Below, one piece after another: positions 17,301 through 26,045 of a stretch of DNA of 64,000 nucleotides. The notes below the pieces were generated by a model that had not been told where the DNA came from, ran no database searches, and saw only the letters and a list, made by a program, of their open reading frames with translations. The number at the start of each line of letters is the position of its first letter. The stretch's first letter is position 1. The position numbers were made by a program, and so were the translations under genes. This stretch comes from DASZIT01 sp963819695 (GTDB lineage Bacteria > Actinomycetota > Acidimicrobiia > Acidimicrobiales > RAAP-2): NCBI GenBank assembly GCA_963819695.1, contig CAWFXD010000001.1:930001-994000 (forward strand), written 5' to 3'.

Positions 17301-17985
17301 ACCGGGAGAGGGCCACCGCATGGAGCCCGAGCTCGCGCACCTCGGCGACGGTGGACGGCGCCAACAGCGGAACCATCAGGCTGCGGGCCATGGACTCGCA
17401 GGAGCTCGGGATGGTCGAGGATTTGCAGGTCGGGTCGTCGCCGATCCAGGCCACCGCCCCCCCGAGGGGGGAGGTTCCCGAGTAGTTGCCGTGCCGGATG
17501 GCGTCGGCGGCCCGGTCGAGCCCGGGGTTCTTGCCGTACCAGTACCCGGCCACCCCGCGGTGGCGGCGCCCCGGGAGCTCGTCGAGGAGTTGGGTTCCGG
17601 CCACCGCGGTGGCGGCCAGCTCCTCGTTCACCCCCGGACTGACCACGATGCCGGCCTCCTCGAGCCGGGCCTGGTTCCGCTGCATCTCGAGGTCGAGGCC
17701 ACCGAGGGGGGAGCCCTCATAGCCGCTGACGAAGGCGGCGGTGTCGAGGCCGCGGCTGGCGTCCAGACGACGCTGGTCGAGGATGGCTCTCACGATGGCA
17801 TCGATTCCCGACAGCAGGATTCGGCCTTCGGGCGCGGTGTACTTGTCTTCGATGCTGACCCGGTGCTCGGGCCGGGATCGACCGGGTACCAGATCGATGA
17901 CGTTGTCCCCACCGGTCGATGATGGCCGCCGCTCACCCCGATGGCTTCCCGGGTGCCGTGATGGTCGGAGCGGGATCGTGGTCAT
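14382..17985 (-). CDS. Single-chain indolepyruvate-type 2-oxoacid:ferredoxin oxidoreductase (frameshifted)
   Basis: About 1200 residues, the size of the fused actinobacterial enzyme. In order: N-terminal pyrimidine-like domain (GYEGSPLGGLDLEM, GVNEELAATAVAG); TPP-binding part (YFCSGCPHNRS, MGGEGAQWNG, GDGTFFHSG); an unusual Fe-S region (CEGCGDCGEKSSC with later Cys in CNQDYSCLQGDC); and a gamma-type domain. The last part follows a frame change at about 15700-15711, where one surplus base in CCC or CCCCCC breaks the conserved GIGGTGVVTIS. The enzyme should oxidise aryl- or branched-chain 2-oxo acids to acyl-CoA and CO2, reducing ferredoxin. It follows a Leu/Val-type dehydrogenase gene by 10 bp, which would supply 2-oxo acids. 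Confidence 0.88.
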
Positions 17986-17995
17986 GGTGAGCAGC

Positions 17996-19036
17996 TCAGA
18001 GGGGTACGGAAGCCAGGTGCCCGAGCCGGTCGGTGGCCATCTCCTCGGCGATGTCGAGCGGCGTGCGCCCGGTGGCTTCAGCCCGTTCGAGGATCTCGCT
18101 GGTGCGGTGACCGATTTCCATGACCACTCCCCCCAAGCGCTGGTGATCCCACCCTGACCGGATCGCATGGATGTGGATGACGCCTCCGGCATTGAGCAGG
18201 AAGTCGGGTACGTAGCTGATGCCCATCCTGGCCAGTTCGGCGGCGCAGGATCGCTCCGACAACATGTCATTGGCCGCGCCGGCCACGATCCGGCATCCCA
18301 GGTTGGGCGCATTGGTGGCGGTGATCACCCGGGCCTGGGCGCAGGGCGCCAGCACGTCGCAGGAGATGGCCAGCGCCTCTTCCGGCTCGACCGAGGTTCC
18401 CCCCACCGACGCGGCGACCCGCTCGGATCGCTCGGGATCGATGTCGGTCACCAGCACCTCGGCACCGGCATCCGCCAGCCGAAGGGCAAGACTCGAGCCG
18501 ACGTGGCCGGCTCCTTGGACGACCACCCGGTGACCGTCGAGGTCGGTGTGATCGAAGTGGCGGACGGCGGCGGCGATGCCGGCGTACACCCCGAGGGCCG
18601 TCCATGGCGACGGGTCGTCTCGGCTGCAGGCCACATCGGAGGCCACCGTCCCGATGACGGCCAGGTCCTCGATGGAAGTTCCCATGTCGACGCCGGGGAT
18701 GTAGGTGCCTCCGAGGTCGGCCACCAGCCGGGCGAAGGCCTTCAGCACCGCGTTTCGTTCGGCTCCGTCATCGTTGCGGAGGATCACCGACTTGGCCCCG
18801 CCATAGGGGATCTCGGCCAGCGCGTTCTTGAGGGTCATCCCCCGGGCCAGTCGGACGGCCTCGGTGGCGGCGGCGTCGATGTCCGGGTAGGGCATCCAGC
18901 GCACGCCTCCCAGGCCGGGTCCCAAGGTGGTGTCGTCGATGGCGATCACCGCCTGCATGCCGGTGGCCTGGTCGTGGGCCACCGACAACTTCTCGGCTCG
19001 AAGTCCGGAGGCGTGGTCGGTCACCGTCGTCACCAC
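17996..19036 (-). CDS. Leu/Val/Phe-type amino-acid dehydrogenase
   Basis: A 346-residue Glu/Leu/Phe/Val dehydrogenase. GPGLGGVRWMPY, catalytic Lys in IPYGGAKSVI and GVDMGTSIED make up the substrate part, and VVVQGAGHVGSSLALRL is the NAD-binding motif. DFLLNAGGVI is the usual late signature. It would deaminate a branched-chain or aromatic amino acid to a 2-oxo acid. Next downstream is the 2-oxoacid:ferredoxin oxidoreductase. GTG starts at 19036 and 19033 are both possible. Confidence 0.87.
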   Translation of the reverse strand: MVTTVTDHASGLRAEKLSVAHDQATGMQAVIAIDDTTLGPGLGGVRWMPYPDIDAAATEAVRLARGMTLKNALAEIPYGGAKSVILRNDDGAERNAVLKAFARLVADLGGTYIPGVDMGTSIEDLAVIGTVASDVACSRDDPSPWTALGVYAGIAAAVRHFDHTDLDGHRVVVQGAGHVGSSLALRLADAGAEVLVTDIDPERSERVAASVGGTSVEPEEALAISCDVLAPCAQARVITATNAPNLGCRIVAGAANDMLSERSCAAELARMGISYVPDFLLNAGGVIHIHAIRSGWDHQRLGGVVMEIGHRTSEILERAEATGRTPLDIAEEMATDRLGHLASVPL

Positions 19037-19132
19037 TCCACTATGGGCCTTGTCCAGCCCGGATAGGTGAATAATTCAGCAGACGTGCGCTCAGACGCCT
19101 TAAAACGGCGGTATCAGGTTTTGGAACGCATC

Positions 19133-19146
19133 TATTGTGCGTTTCT
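19133..19146 (+). promoter_or_regulatory. Leaderless -10 box of the Lrp gene
   Basis: TATTGT (19133-19138) lies eight bases before the GTG at 19147. The 19037-19132 stretch between the divergent genes is A/T-richer than its surroundings and would be the natural place for Lrp binding; no clear repeat was seen. Confidence 0.45.
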
Positions 19147-19650
19147 GTGGGTTCCACTACGGTTGCCGGGGTGGCTGAGCACGAGCTGGACGACACCGAT
19201 CATCAGATCCTCGAACTGCTGTCCCGCAATGCCCGGCGCACCATGGCCGACATCGCCGAACGGGTCTCGCTCTCGGCTTCGGCGGTCACCCGACGCGTCG
19301 AGCGACTCGAGCGGAACGGGGTGATCAGCGGTTACACGGTGGTCGTCGACCACGCCAAGGCCGGACGCCCGCTCCAGGCCTTCATGGAGGTCCGGTTTTC
19401 GGGGACCGCCGATCTCGAGGAGATCCGGGCCACCTCCAGCACCCTGCCCGAGGTGTTGGCGGTGTTCGCCACCGCCGGGGATCCCGATGCACTGATCTGG
19501 CTCCGGGTGCCCGACGTGGAACGCCTCGGGCAAGTCATCGAGCAGCTCCGGCGCAGCGGCCGGGTCACCGGGACCAAGACGCTCATCGTGGTCGACACCT
19601 GGACGAGGCACCTCGAGGTCGACGACGAGCCGACCGCGTTCTCCGCCTGA
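19147..19650 (+). CDS. Lrp/AsnC-family transcriptional regulator
   Basis: A 167-residue regulator. Residues 15-65 form the winged helix (LDDTDHQILELLSRNARRTM, then ADIAERVSLSASAVTRRVE). Residues 75-160 are the RAM ligand-binding domain (AFMEVRFSG, VFATAGDPDALIW). Divergent position beside amino-acid dehydrogenase and 2-oxoacid oxidoreductase genes suggests it senses the amino acid and controls that operon. The GTG at 19147 is preferred over the upstream TTG because the TATTGT box would overlap the longer form. Confidence 0.85.
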   Translation: MGSTTVAGVAEHELDDTDHQILELLSRNARRTMADIAERVSLSASAVTRRVERLERNGVISGYTVVVDHAKAGRPLQAFMEVRFSGTADLEEIRATSSTLPEVLAVFATAGDPDALIWLRVPDVERLGQVIEQLRRSGRVTGTKTLIVVDTWTRHLEVDDEPTAFSA

Positions 19651-19653
19651 GGT

Positions 19654-19669
19654 CCGGTCCGGGGACCGG
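19654..19669. terminator. Convergent hairpin between lrp and hydrolase genes
   Basis: CCGGTCC (19654-19660) and GGACCGG (19663-19669) are perfectly complementary around a 2-base centre. It lies between two converging genes and may stop both. There is no T-tract. Confidence 0.45.
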
Positions 19670-19690
19670 TCAGATGGCCGAGCCGGTCGA

Positions 19691-20624
19691 TCAGCAGCCG
19701 GCGGCGAGCTCGACGGTTTCGCCCGTGTCCCAGGCTTCGATCGAGCAGATCGGCGATCTCATTGGTGAGACGCTCGGGCCGCACCCGCAATTCGAGGAGC
19801 GAGCTGGCTCGCACCAGGCGGGCGTTGGGCATCCGGCGGGCCAACTGCTGGGCGTCGTGGAAGGCGTGGATACGGTCGGCGCCGTGACCGATGACCAGGG
19901 TCGGCATGTCCATGGCCTCCCGTTCGTCGACGCTCGGGGTGATCGGGCCGGCGAGGACCCCGTGCAGCACCGCGGCCGTCTCCTTCGGTTCGTTGGACAG
20001 GGTGTTCATCACGCTGTCCAAAGAACCGACGCCGGTGCGCGGGAGGCGGCGCACCAAGCCGGCGAACGCCCGCACCAGCGGGGCGGCGTAGTGCACGGCC
20101 AACAGCAGCGGGATAAAGGTGAGGGCGGCGGCCGGCAGCGCCCACTCGAGCACCGGCATCTCGATGACCAGGCCCTGCACCCGTTCGGGAGACTGGGCGG
20201 CGACCGTCAGGGCGACGCTGGCCCCCAGTGACACGCCCCCGATCACCGCGGTGTCGATGCCGAGATGATCGAGGAGGGCCACCACGTGGCCGGCGTAGAT
20301 GTCCATCCGGTGGAAGGACGCCCGCCTCGGCTTGTCGGAGAGCCCGTGGCCGGGAAGGTCGAGGAGGATCACCCGGTTGCCCTTGGCGGCCAGGTCGATC
20401 GCCAGGCGGCGGTTGAGGTTGGCATCGAGAAGGATCCCGTGCAGATAGACCAGCACCCTGGGCCCGTGCCCATGGATCTCGTAGTACAGGCGCTGGCCGC
20501 CCGACTCGAATTCCCCCACCTCGTAGGGGGCGGCAACCGGAGACATCTCCACGGGGATCACGTTATTGGTAACTCCCGGGCCACCGTTACCTTGCGCGTT
20601 TGGCCTCGCGCTCTGAGTTGTCAT
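19691..20624 (-). CDS. Alpha/beta hydrolase (probably frameshifted near the C-terminus)
   Basis: About 311 residues. LVYLHGILLDAN contains the oxyanion loop, IGGVSLGASVAL the nucleophile elbow (GVSLGA) and DMPTLVIGHGADRIHA the acid region. The frame stays open past the expected end, but codon use worsens after LLDR near 19738-19745. The adjacent frame continues as EAWDTGETVELAAGC with a stop at 19691, in typical GC3-rich codons, so one surplus base is likely there. The ATG at 20624 lies 5 bp after the nitrilase stop, so the two form an operon. An overextended reading would run antisense through the Lrp gene. Confidence 0.7.
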
Positions 20625-20629
20625 CAGCC

Positions 20630-21487
20630 TCAAGCGTAGGTGCCCGGCCGCCGATTTGCCAGAACCGGGAGCTCGAGACGGACCCGCCGCTGCAACTCGA
20701 AATCGAGGTCGGCGATCACCACGCCGGGTGAGGGGTCGGTCCGCTCGATCAGCACCGAGCCCCAAGGGTCGATGATCATCGAATGGCCGTGGCAGACCGG
20801 CATCCCCGGGGGCAGGACCCCCACCTGGTCGGCGGCGATGACGAACACCTGGTCCTCGATGGCCCGGGCCCGCAACAGCACCTCCCAGTGTCCTTGACCG
20901 GTGGCAGCGGTGAAGGCGGCGGGCACCACCACCACGGTGGCGCCCGCCAGCGCCAGCGCCCGGTAGACCTCGGGAAACCGGAGGTCGTAACAGATGGAGA
21001 GACCGAGCACCACCGGCGGCTCATCGCCATCCGGTCGGGTTGGGAGGGTCGCCAGGCAGAGTGTGTCACCCGGGGCGATGGTGTCCGACTCCCGATGGGC
21101 GGCGCCGGCCACGCTGACGTCGAAGAGATGGACCTTCCGGTAGGTGGCGGCGACGTTCCCATCGGGATCGACCAGGCAGCTGGTATTGCTGAGCCGCGAT
21201 TCGGCACCGGGGCCGGCGCGGCCGACCGACGACGTCTCCGGGAAGCTTCCCGCCAGCAACCAGATGCGCTGACGACGAGCGAGGTCCCTCGCCCACCTAA
21301 CGGTGGGGCCCTCCAGGGTCTCGGCGTTGGCCCGGAGGTGGTCGGGGTTGCCGGCCACCGAGAAGTATTCGGGCAGCACGACCAGCTCGGCGCCGCCCGC
21401 GACTGCCTGTCTCACCAGTTCGGCTGACGCCTCCAGGTTGCGATCCCGGTCGGCGGTGGCCGTCGTCTGGATCGCCGCAACCCGCAT
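20630..21487 (-). CDS. Carbon-nitrogen hydrolase (nitrilase family, Nit/omega-amidase-like)
   Basis: A 285-residue protein with the catalytic triad: Glu in ELVVLPEYFSV, Lys in YRKVHLFDVSV and Cys in LSICYDLRFPEVYR. These three motifs are closest to the Nit/omega-amidase branch, which hydrolyses amides of small dicarboxylates or deaminated glutathione. It heads an operon with the alpha/beta hydrolase. The ATG has a TAACAT box (21494-21499) six bases upstream, so it is probably leaderless. Confidence 0.88.
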   Translation of the reverse strand: MRVAAIQTTATADRDRNLEASAELVRQAVAGGAELVVLPEYFSVAGNPDHLRANAETLEGPTVRWARDLARRQRIWLLAGSFPETSSVGRAGPGAESRLSNTSCLVDPDGNVAATYRKVHLFDVSVAGAAHRESDTIAPGDTLCLATLPTRPDGDEPPVVLGLSICYDLRFPEVYRALALAGATVVVVPAAFTAATGQGHWEVLLRARAIEDQVFVIAADQVGVLPPGMPVCHGHSMIIDPWGSVLIERTDPSPGVVIADLDFELQRRVRLELPVLANRRPGTYA

Positions 21488-21499
21488 GGCGCCATGTTA
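21488..21499 (-). promoter_or_regulatory. Leaderless -10 box of the nitrilase operon
   Basis: TAACAT on the minus strand (21494-21499) and a 6-base gap precede the ATG at 21487. No -35 is recognisable. Confidence 0.5.
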
Positions 21500-21816
21500 C
21501 GACGGCGCCGGAAACACTCCCCGGCCACCCACATTCGGATCGGTCAGTCGGCATCAACGGACAGTTGGATCCACTGCCTATACGTACGAATGCATTGTAC
21601 CTATAGTTTGAATAACAAGGGACATGAATGTTTATATAGGCGGCGAGTTACCGGCCCAGTCGGTGGTACTGGGGTTGGATAAAAATGGTAGTTGAACTGC
21701 GCAAATAGGATAAAATTCGTCACTATCGCTGACAGAATGCAGAACTAAATAGATTTGACTGGTCGGCATCAATAGATGGATAATGCTCAATTCGCTCTAC
21801 CAAGGCAGGTTCGCTG
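21500..21816 (+). promoter_or_regulatory. A/T-rich noncoding region and promoter of hpnH
   Basis: This 317-bp stretch is visibly A/T-richer than the rest of the window and holds no convincing gene. TTGACT (21755-21760), an 18-base spacer and GATAAT (21779-21784) form the most consensus-like sigma-70 promoter seen here, giving a start near 21791 and a leader of about 26 bases. GTCGGCATCAA occurs twice, at 21547-21557 and at 21762-21772 inside the promoter spacer. GGATAAAA occurs at 21677-21684 and 21708-21715. Confidence 0.5.
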
Positions 21817-22821
21817 ATGCCCATTCCACTCCGACAGAACCTGAAGATCGGGTCCCATCTGCTCCGGCAGAGGATCAAGGGGACTAAGCACTATCCCTTC
21901 ATCGTGGAGATCGAGCCGCTATTCGCATGCAACCTGTCATGCCCGGGGTGCGGGAAGATCCAGCACCCCACCGACATCCTCCGCAAGCGCTTGTCGATCG
22001 AGGACATCCTCGGCGCGGTAGAAGAGTGCGGGACCCCGATGGTGTCGATCGCCGGGGGTGAGCCGTTGTTGCATCCGGACATGGAGACCATCGTGGCCGA
22101 GCTCGTCAAGCGGAAGGTCTACGTCTACCTGTGCACCAACGCGGTGCTGTTGCGACGCCGGATAGACAAGTTCACCCCGTCGAGATTCTTCTCCTGGGTG
22201 GTCCACATCGACGGCCTCCGGGAGCGCCATGACGCCGCGGTTGACCGGGAGGGGGTCTTCGACGAGGCGGTGGCCGCCATCCAGGAGGCGAAACAACGGG
22301 GCTTCCGGGTGACCACCAACTCCACCTTCTTCAACACCGACTCCCCGAAGACGGTGCGGGACGTGCTCGATTTCCTCAACGACGACCTCGGGGTCGACGC
22401 CATGATGATCTCGCCGGCCTACGCCTATGAGAAGGCCCCCGACCAGGAGCACTTCCTCGGGGTCGAGCAGACCCGCAAGCTGTTCGCCGACGCCTTCGAT
22501 GGGAAGCGCAAGAAGTGGCGCCTCAACCATTCCCCGCTGTTCCTCGACTTCCTGGAGGGAAAAGAGGAGTTCAGCTGCACGGCCTGGGGCATCCCGAGCT
22601 ACTCGGTGCTCGGCTGGCAGCGGCCCTGCTACCTGATGGCCGACGGCTATGCGTCTTCCTACCGGGAGTTGGTCGAGACCACCGACTGGGACGCCTACGG
22701 CCGGGGCAAGGACCCTCGCTGCGCCAACTGCATGGCCCATTGCGGCTACGAACCGTCGTCGGTGATCGCCACCATGGGCTCGTTGCGCCAGTCCGTCCGG
22801 GCGATGATCAACACCCACTGA
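21817..22821 (+). CDS. hpnH: Adenosyl-hopene transferase HpnH (radical SAM)
   Basis: A 334-residue radical SAM protein. CNLSCPGCGKIQHP supplies the CX3CX2C cluster site (residues 38-45) and SIAGGEPLLHPD the SAM-binding GGE motif. The C-terminus has CX2C/CX4C-type cysteines (DPRCANCMAHCGYEPS). The opening RQNLKIGSHLLRQRIKGTKH and length match HpnH, which joins a 5'-deoxyadenosyl radical to diploptene to make adenosylhopane, the first step of C35 hopanoid side chains. No squalene-hopene cyclase lies in the window. A strong A/T-rich promoter precedes it. Confidence 0.93.
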   Translation: MPIPLRQNLKIGSHLLRQRIKGTKHYPFIVEIEPLFACNLSCPGCGKIQHPTDILRKRLSIEDILGAVEECGTPMVSIAGGEPLLHPDMETIVAELVKRKVYVYLCTNAVLLRRRIDKFTPSRFFSWVVHIDGLRERHDAAVDREGVFDEAVAAIQEAKQRGFRVTTNSTFFNTDSPKTVRDVLDFLNDDLGVDAMMISPAYAYEKAPDQEHFLGVEQTRKLFADAFDGKRKKWRLNHSPLFLDFLEGKEEFSCTAWGIPSYSVLGWQRPCYLMADGYASSYRELVETTDWDAYGRGKDPRCANCMAHCGYEPSSVIATMGSLRQSVRAMINTH

Positions 22822-22873
22822 CATGACCACCACCAACTCGCAACCGGCCGGCGGGCTGCTGACGCCGGCCGAA

Positions 22874-22899
22874 TCCGTCGCCGCCCTGCCGGCGACGGA
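22874..22899 (+). terminator. Perfect hairpin downstream of hpnH
   Basis: TCCGTCGCCG (22874-22883) and CGGCGACGGA (22890-22899) are perfectly complementary around a 6-base loop, 52 bp past the hpnH stop. No T-tract follows, as is common in actinobacteria. A second, 7-bp stem (22995-23001 with 23013-23019) lies just before the next gene. Confidence 0.55.
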
Positions 22900-23035
22900 C
22901 CTCGGGGGTTCGCCGCCGCCGTGCTCGGCCCCTGCCCGTGCCGTGACTCCGAACCAAGGGCGGCCGGGCTGAGAGACTGATCGGCGTCCCGCCGTCGGCG
23001 GTGACCGACAAGCCGCCGAGCAGAATCGAGCCGTC

Positions 23036-24284
23036 GTGTCCTTCGGAGACTCAGACATCATCCGCAGTGCCGTCCGGGTGGAGGGCTTCCGCGACGAGGA
23101 GTTCGACTACCAGTTGATCAAGGCCATCGGGGTGGCCGACTACGGCGGCTCCACCGTCGGGGAATGTCTGGCGGTGGCCGACGAGATCACCGACGGCAGC
23201 CCCCAGAGTTGGGCCCGGGGTTTCGACGGGCTGGCCCACCGGGTGGAGGCCGCCGGCCGTCGGTGTCTGGAGGCCGGCCATCGGGTGAGCGGGCGTGATC
23301 ATCTGTTGCGGGCGTCGACCTATTACCGGACGGCCGAGTACTACGTGGATCCGGCCACCGAGGTGTCGAGGCATACCGGCGAGCGAAGCCGGGTGTGCTT
23401 CGCCGAGGCCGGATCCCTGATGGATCCACCGGTCGAGCTGGTCGACGTACCCTTCGACGGCTCCCGGCTGCCCGGGTACTTCCTTCGGCCGGGTGCGACG
23501 GGTGGAAGGGGTGCGGACCGTACCGGGGCGGCTCCCGACCCTGGTGTGCGTCGGTGGCTTCGACTCGAGCGCCGAAGAGCTCTACTTCCACTACGGAGCG
23601 CCGGGGGTGGAGCGTGGCTGGAATGTGTTCGCCTTCGACGGACCCGGACAACCCGGCTGCATGCGGCTTGACCCCGCGCTCCCGTTCCGGCCCGACTACG
23701 AGGTCCCGATCGCCGCGGTGCTCGACGTGATCAGCGCCCGCCAGGATGTGGACACCGACCGGTTGGCCTTGGTCGGGGAGAGCTTCGGCGCCTATTTCGC
23801 CGCCCGCAGCGCCGGCCACGACGATCGGGTCCGGGCGTTGGTGGCCAATCCGCCGATCGTCGACATGCGCGGTTACATGGAGGCGTGGGTGGGTCGCGAT
23901 GTCTTCGGGATGACCCGGGACATCCGGCCCGAAGACGTGGCCGGAGTGCCCGAAGACCTCATGCCCAAGCAGATGCAATGGGGGATCGAGTCCATCTGCC
24001 GGCGGTTCGGGGTGCCGTCGTTCTCCGCCTGGCGGGAGGCCATCGCCGGGTACCGGTTGGGTGACCTGCTTGGGACCATCCGGTGTCCGGTGCTCGCCCT
24101 GGTCGGGGATCGCGAGGGGGTGGAGCCGCTGGCCCAGTTCGACACCTTCGTGGCGGGAGTGGGCGGACCGGTCACCGCCCGCCGGTTCAGTGTGGGCGAC
24201 GGGGCGTCGACTCACTGTCAGTCCGACAACATCCGGCTCTCGGCCCAGGTGGTCTTCGACTGGCTCGACGAACGGTTCGGCTGA
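23036..24284 (+). CDS. Alpha/beta hydrolase with N-terminal helical domain (frameshifted)
   Basis: About 415 residues, read in two frames. The first half has a long helical segment (FDGLAHRVEAAGRRCLEAGH, HLLRASTYYRTAEYY) like FrsA/DUF1100 or 2,6-dihydropseudooxynicotine-type hydrolases. The second half has LPTLVCVGGFDSSAEELYF, nucleophile elbow GESFGAYFA, acid Asp in LVGDREGVEP and a final His. One surplus base between about 23491 and 23515 separates the halves. Its place between hpnH and an HpnG-like gene suggests, but does not prove, a role in hopanoid tailoring. Confidence 0.78.
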
Positions 24285-24309
24285 GGCGGCGCCGGCGACC
24301 GCAGCACCG

Positions 24310-25030
24310 TCACCGGGTGCCGACGGCTCGGATGGCGGCGTCGGCGGCGGTCTCGGTGGCCAGCTTGGCTCCCCGGGCCAGTCGCGCCATGCGGGGGATG
24401 CGGCCCGGATGCTTCAGGAAGTAGCGGGCCACCGCCGGACCGTCCGGGGTCCCGTCCTGGTGGCTGAGATGGAAGATTTCCTCGTCGATGCTCCCATCGG
24501 TGGCCCGATCGCTGAAGGCCCGGAACACCGACCAGGGGATGCCCCGTCCCTCGCAGACCTGGGCGATGGCGGCCGTCTCCATGTCCAGGGCGACGACCCC
24601 TTGGGCCCGCAGACCGGCGATCACCTCGGGTTCGGTCAGCAGCACGTCGGTGGTCCACATCTTGCCCGCCGGGTGAGCCGTCGCCCAGCGGTGCCGGGCG
24701 GTACTCGGCCCCGGTGGCACTGTTCACCACCAGCTCGGGGAGGACCAACGACCCGATGGGGGTGGCGTCGTCGACCGCGCCGGTGATCCCCACCACCACC
24801 ACCCGATCGACCGGGGTCGCATCCAGGAGGCGGGTTGTGGTGACGGTGGCCAACCGGGTGCCCATCCCGGTGACGACGGTGACGACCCTGTGGCCGGCAA
24901 GCTTCCCCGACCGACACCGGAGGTCGCCGATCCGGTCCGGGTGGAGCGAAAGCTTCCGGGCCAACGGGCGCGCCTCCATCGGCATGGCGCAGATGAAGGC
25001 GATCGTGCCGGGGGTTCGGGACTCGGTCAC
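24310..25030 (-). CDS. MTA/SAH nucleosidase-like protein, possible HpnG (frameshifted)
   Basis: About 240 residues of the PNP/nucleosidase fold in two frames. Part 1 has IAFICAMPMEARPLARKL, TGMG, and VVVVGITGAVDD. Part 2 has KMWTTDVLLTEPE, ALDMETAAIAQVC (substrate-ribose Glu), and WSVFRAFSDRATDG. A surplus base near 24663-24672 breaks the frame. Such enzymes cleave the base from a nucleoside. HpnG, a phosphorylase that removes adenine from adenosylhopane, belongs to the same fold, and hpnH is 1.5 kb away, so HpnG is a fair guess. The GTG at 25030 is preferred because 25048 lies in a hairpin. Confidence 0.65.
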
Positions 25031-25042
25031 CCCCGAAGCCTG

Positions 25043-25071
25043 CCGCACTTGGTTGGGATGGCCAAGTGCGG
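25043..25071 (-). terminator. Perfect 10-bp hairpin between Rpf-like and nucleosidase genes
   Basis: CCGCACTTGG (25043-25052) and CCAAGTGCGG (25062-25071) pair perfectly across a 9-base loop. It starts 14 bp after the Rpf-like gene's stop on the minus strand and lacks a T-tract. It may end that transcript, or protect its 3' end. It covers one candidate start (25048) of the next gene. Confidence 0.6.
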
Positions 25072-25084
25072 AATTCTCCGCCGG

Positions 25085-25696
25085 CTACCTCAGTCCGAGC
25101 TCGGCTGAACATGCCGGCCACTGCCCCCAACCGCTCTGGGCCTGCAGCTGTTGGGCGGCCTGATCCTGCACGCTCGGCGACGCGTCGCTGGGAAGACCCG
25201 AGTAACCGATGCCTTGCCATGTCTGCAGCGAGAACTGGTAGGCGCCGTAGTAGCCGTTGCCGGTGTTCTCGCTGTAGTCGTCACCCGACTCGCATTCGCG
25301 GAGCTCGGCGAATTCACCACCGGTGGACACATAGGACGCCGGGGGCGCGGTGGTGGTCGTGGTGGTCGTCGGGGCGGTGGGGGTTGAAGTGGTGGGGAGA
25401 CCGGTCGGAGTCGGGGTGGTCGGTGGCGGGCTGACGGCGACAGCCGGGGCGGCCGGCATCGGGACGTGCAGGGAGGTCAGGGCGATGTCGAGCCCACCCA
25501 TCGGTCCCTCGACGGTGGCCGAGGCCGGGTTCGTCCCCGAGTTGGCGCCGGCCACGTTGTCGGCCGCCAGCCGAGATCCCAGGTCGGCGGCGGAACTGCC
25601 GGCGGCAACCTGGGACGACTGGGTTTGATGGATGGCGATACCAACAATCACGGCAAGTGCAGATACGAATAGGAGAAAAAAGCGGTGCTTGCGCAT
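25085..25696 (-). CDS. Secreted Rpf-like transglycosylase
   Basis: A 203-residue protein. Residues 1-22 (MRKHRFFLLFVSALAVIVG) form a signal peptide or anchor. A Pro/Thr-rich linker spans about 85-125. The last 75 residues form the Rpf domain: FAELRECESGDDYSENTG with the catalytic Glu, NGYYGAYQFSLQTWQGIGY and two conserved Cys near the ends. It should cleave peptidoglycan outside the cell and aid resuscitation or growth. AGGAGG (25705-25710) fixes the ATG at 25696; a longer open frame upstream has no ribosome site. Confidence 0.9.
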   Translation of the reverse strand: MRKHRFFLLFVSALAVIVGIAIHQTQSSQVAAGSSAADLGSRLAADNVAGANSGTNPASATVEGPMGGLDIALTSLHVPMPAAPAVAVSPPPTTPTPTGLPTTSTPTAPTTTTTTTAPPASYVSTGGEFAELRECESGDDYSENTGNGYYGAYQFSLQTWQGIGYSGLPSDASPSVQDQAAQQLQAQSGWGQWPACSAELGLR

Positions 25697-26039
25697 ATCT
25701 TGCGCCTCCTCAAAGTCCGCGGAAGCCTGGGGGGCTTCGAGGGTGGCATGGGTATGCGGGCAACCGTCTTGGGTGCATTCGACTCGCGAACTGTTGCCGG
25801 GCAGGGCAGGCGGCTCGGGACTTTCAAGGAGGTCCGTACGAGGTGCAGACGGGGTAACCCTTAACAGGTCAGCGTTTGGCGGCTCCTGGTCGGCGCAGTC
25901 GGTGGGGTGAACGGTGTGTTGTTCATATGTCCTCGACTCAGCTGACCTAAACGACACAATGAGCCGACCCTCATGTGGTTCCGTCGGTGGCCATTCGGGC
26001 TACCGCATCACCGCCGTTTCGCCATGTTGCCGAGCGAGT
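25697..26039 (-). promoter_or_regulatory. Long 5' leader of the Rpf-like gene
   Basis: If transcription starts from the promoter at 26046-26074, about 340 bases of leader precede the start codon. It includes a GAAGCC/GGCTTC hairpin (25722-25727 with 25733-25738) just above the ribosome site. Actinobacterial rpf genes often carry c-di-AMP (ydaO) riboswitches, but I could not match the ydaO core motifs here. No gene is visible in it. Confidence 0.4.
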
Positions 26040-26045
26040 TCACTC

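Noticed and set aside
19332..19690. Extension of the hydrolase frame through the Lrp gene.
   Set aside because: Codon use is poor and the adjacent frame ends naturally at 19691.
22823..22972. A 49-residue open frame just after hpnH.
   Set aside because: It overlaps a perfect 10-bp hairpin, has no ribosome site and its composition is not protein-like.
25697..25957. An 87-residue N-terminal extension of the Rpf-like protein.
   Set aside because: It would bury the signal peptide, and AGGAGG sits exactly before the shorter start.
25697..26039. A c-di-AMP (ydaO) riboswitch before the Rpf-like gene.
   Set aside because: The core motifs (such as GGGGACCCA, CCGACAGCU) were not found on the minus strand.
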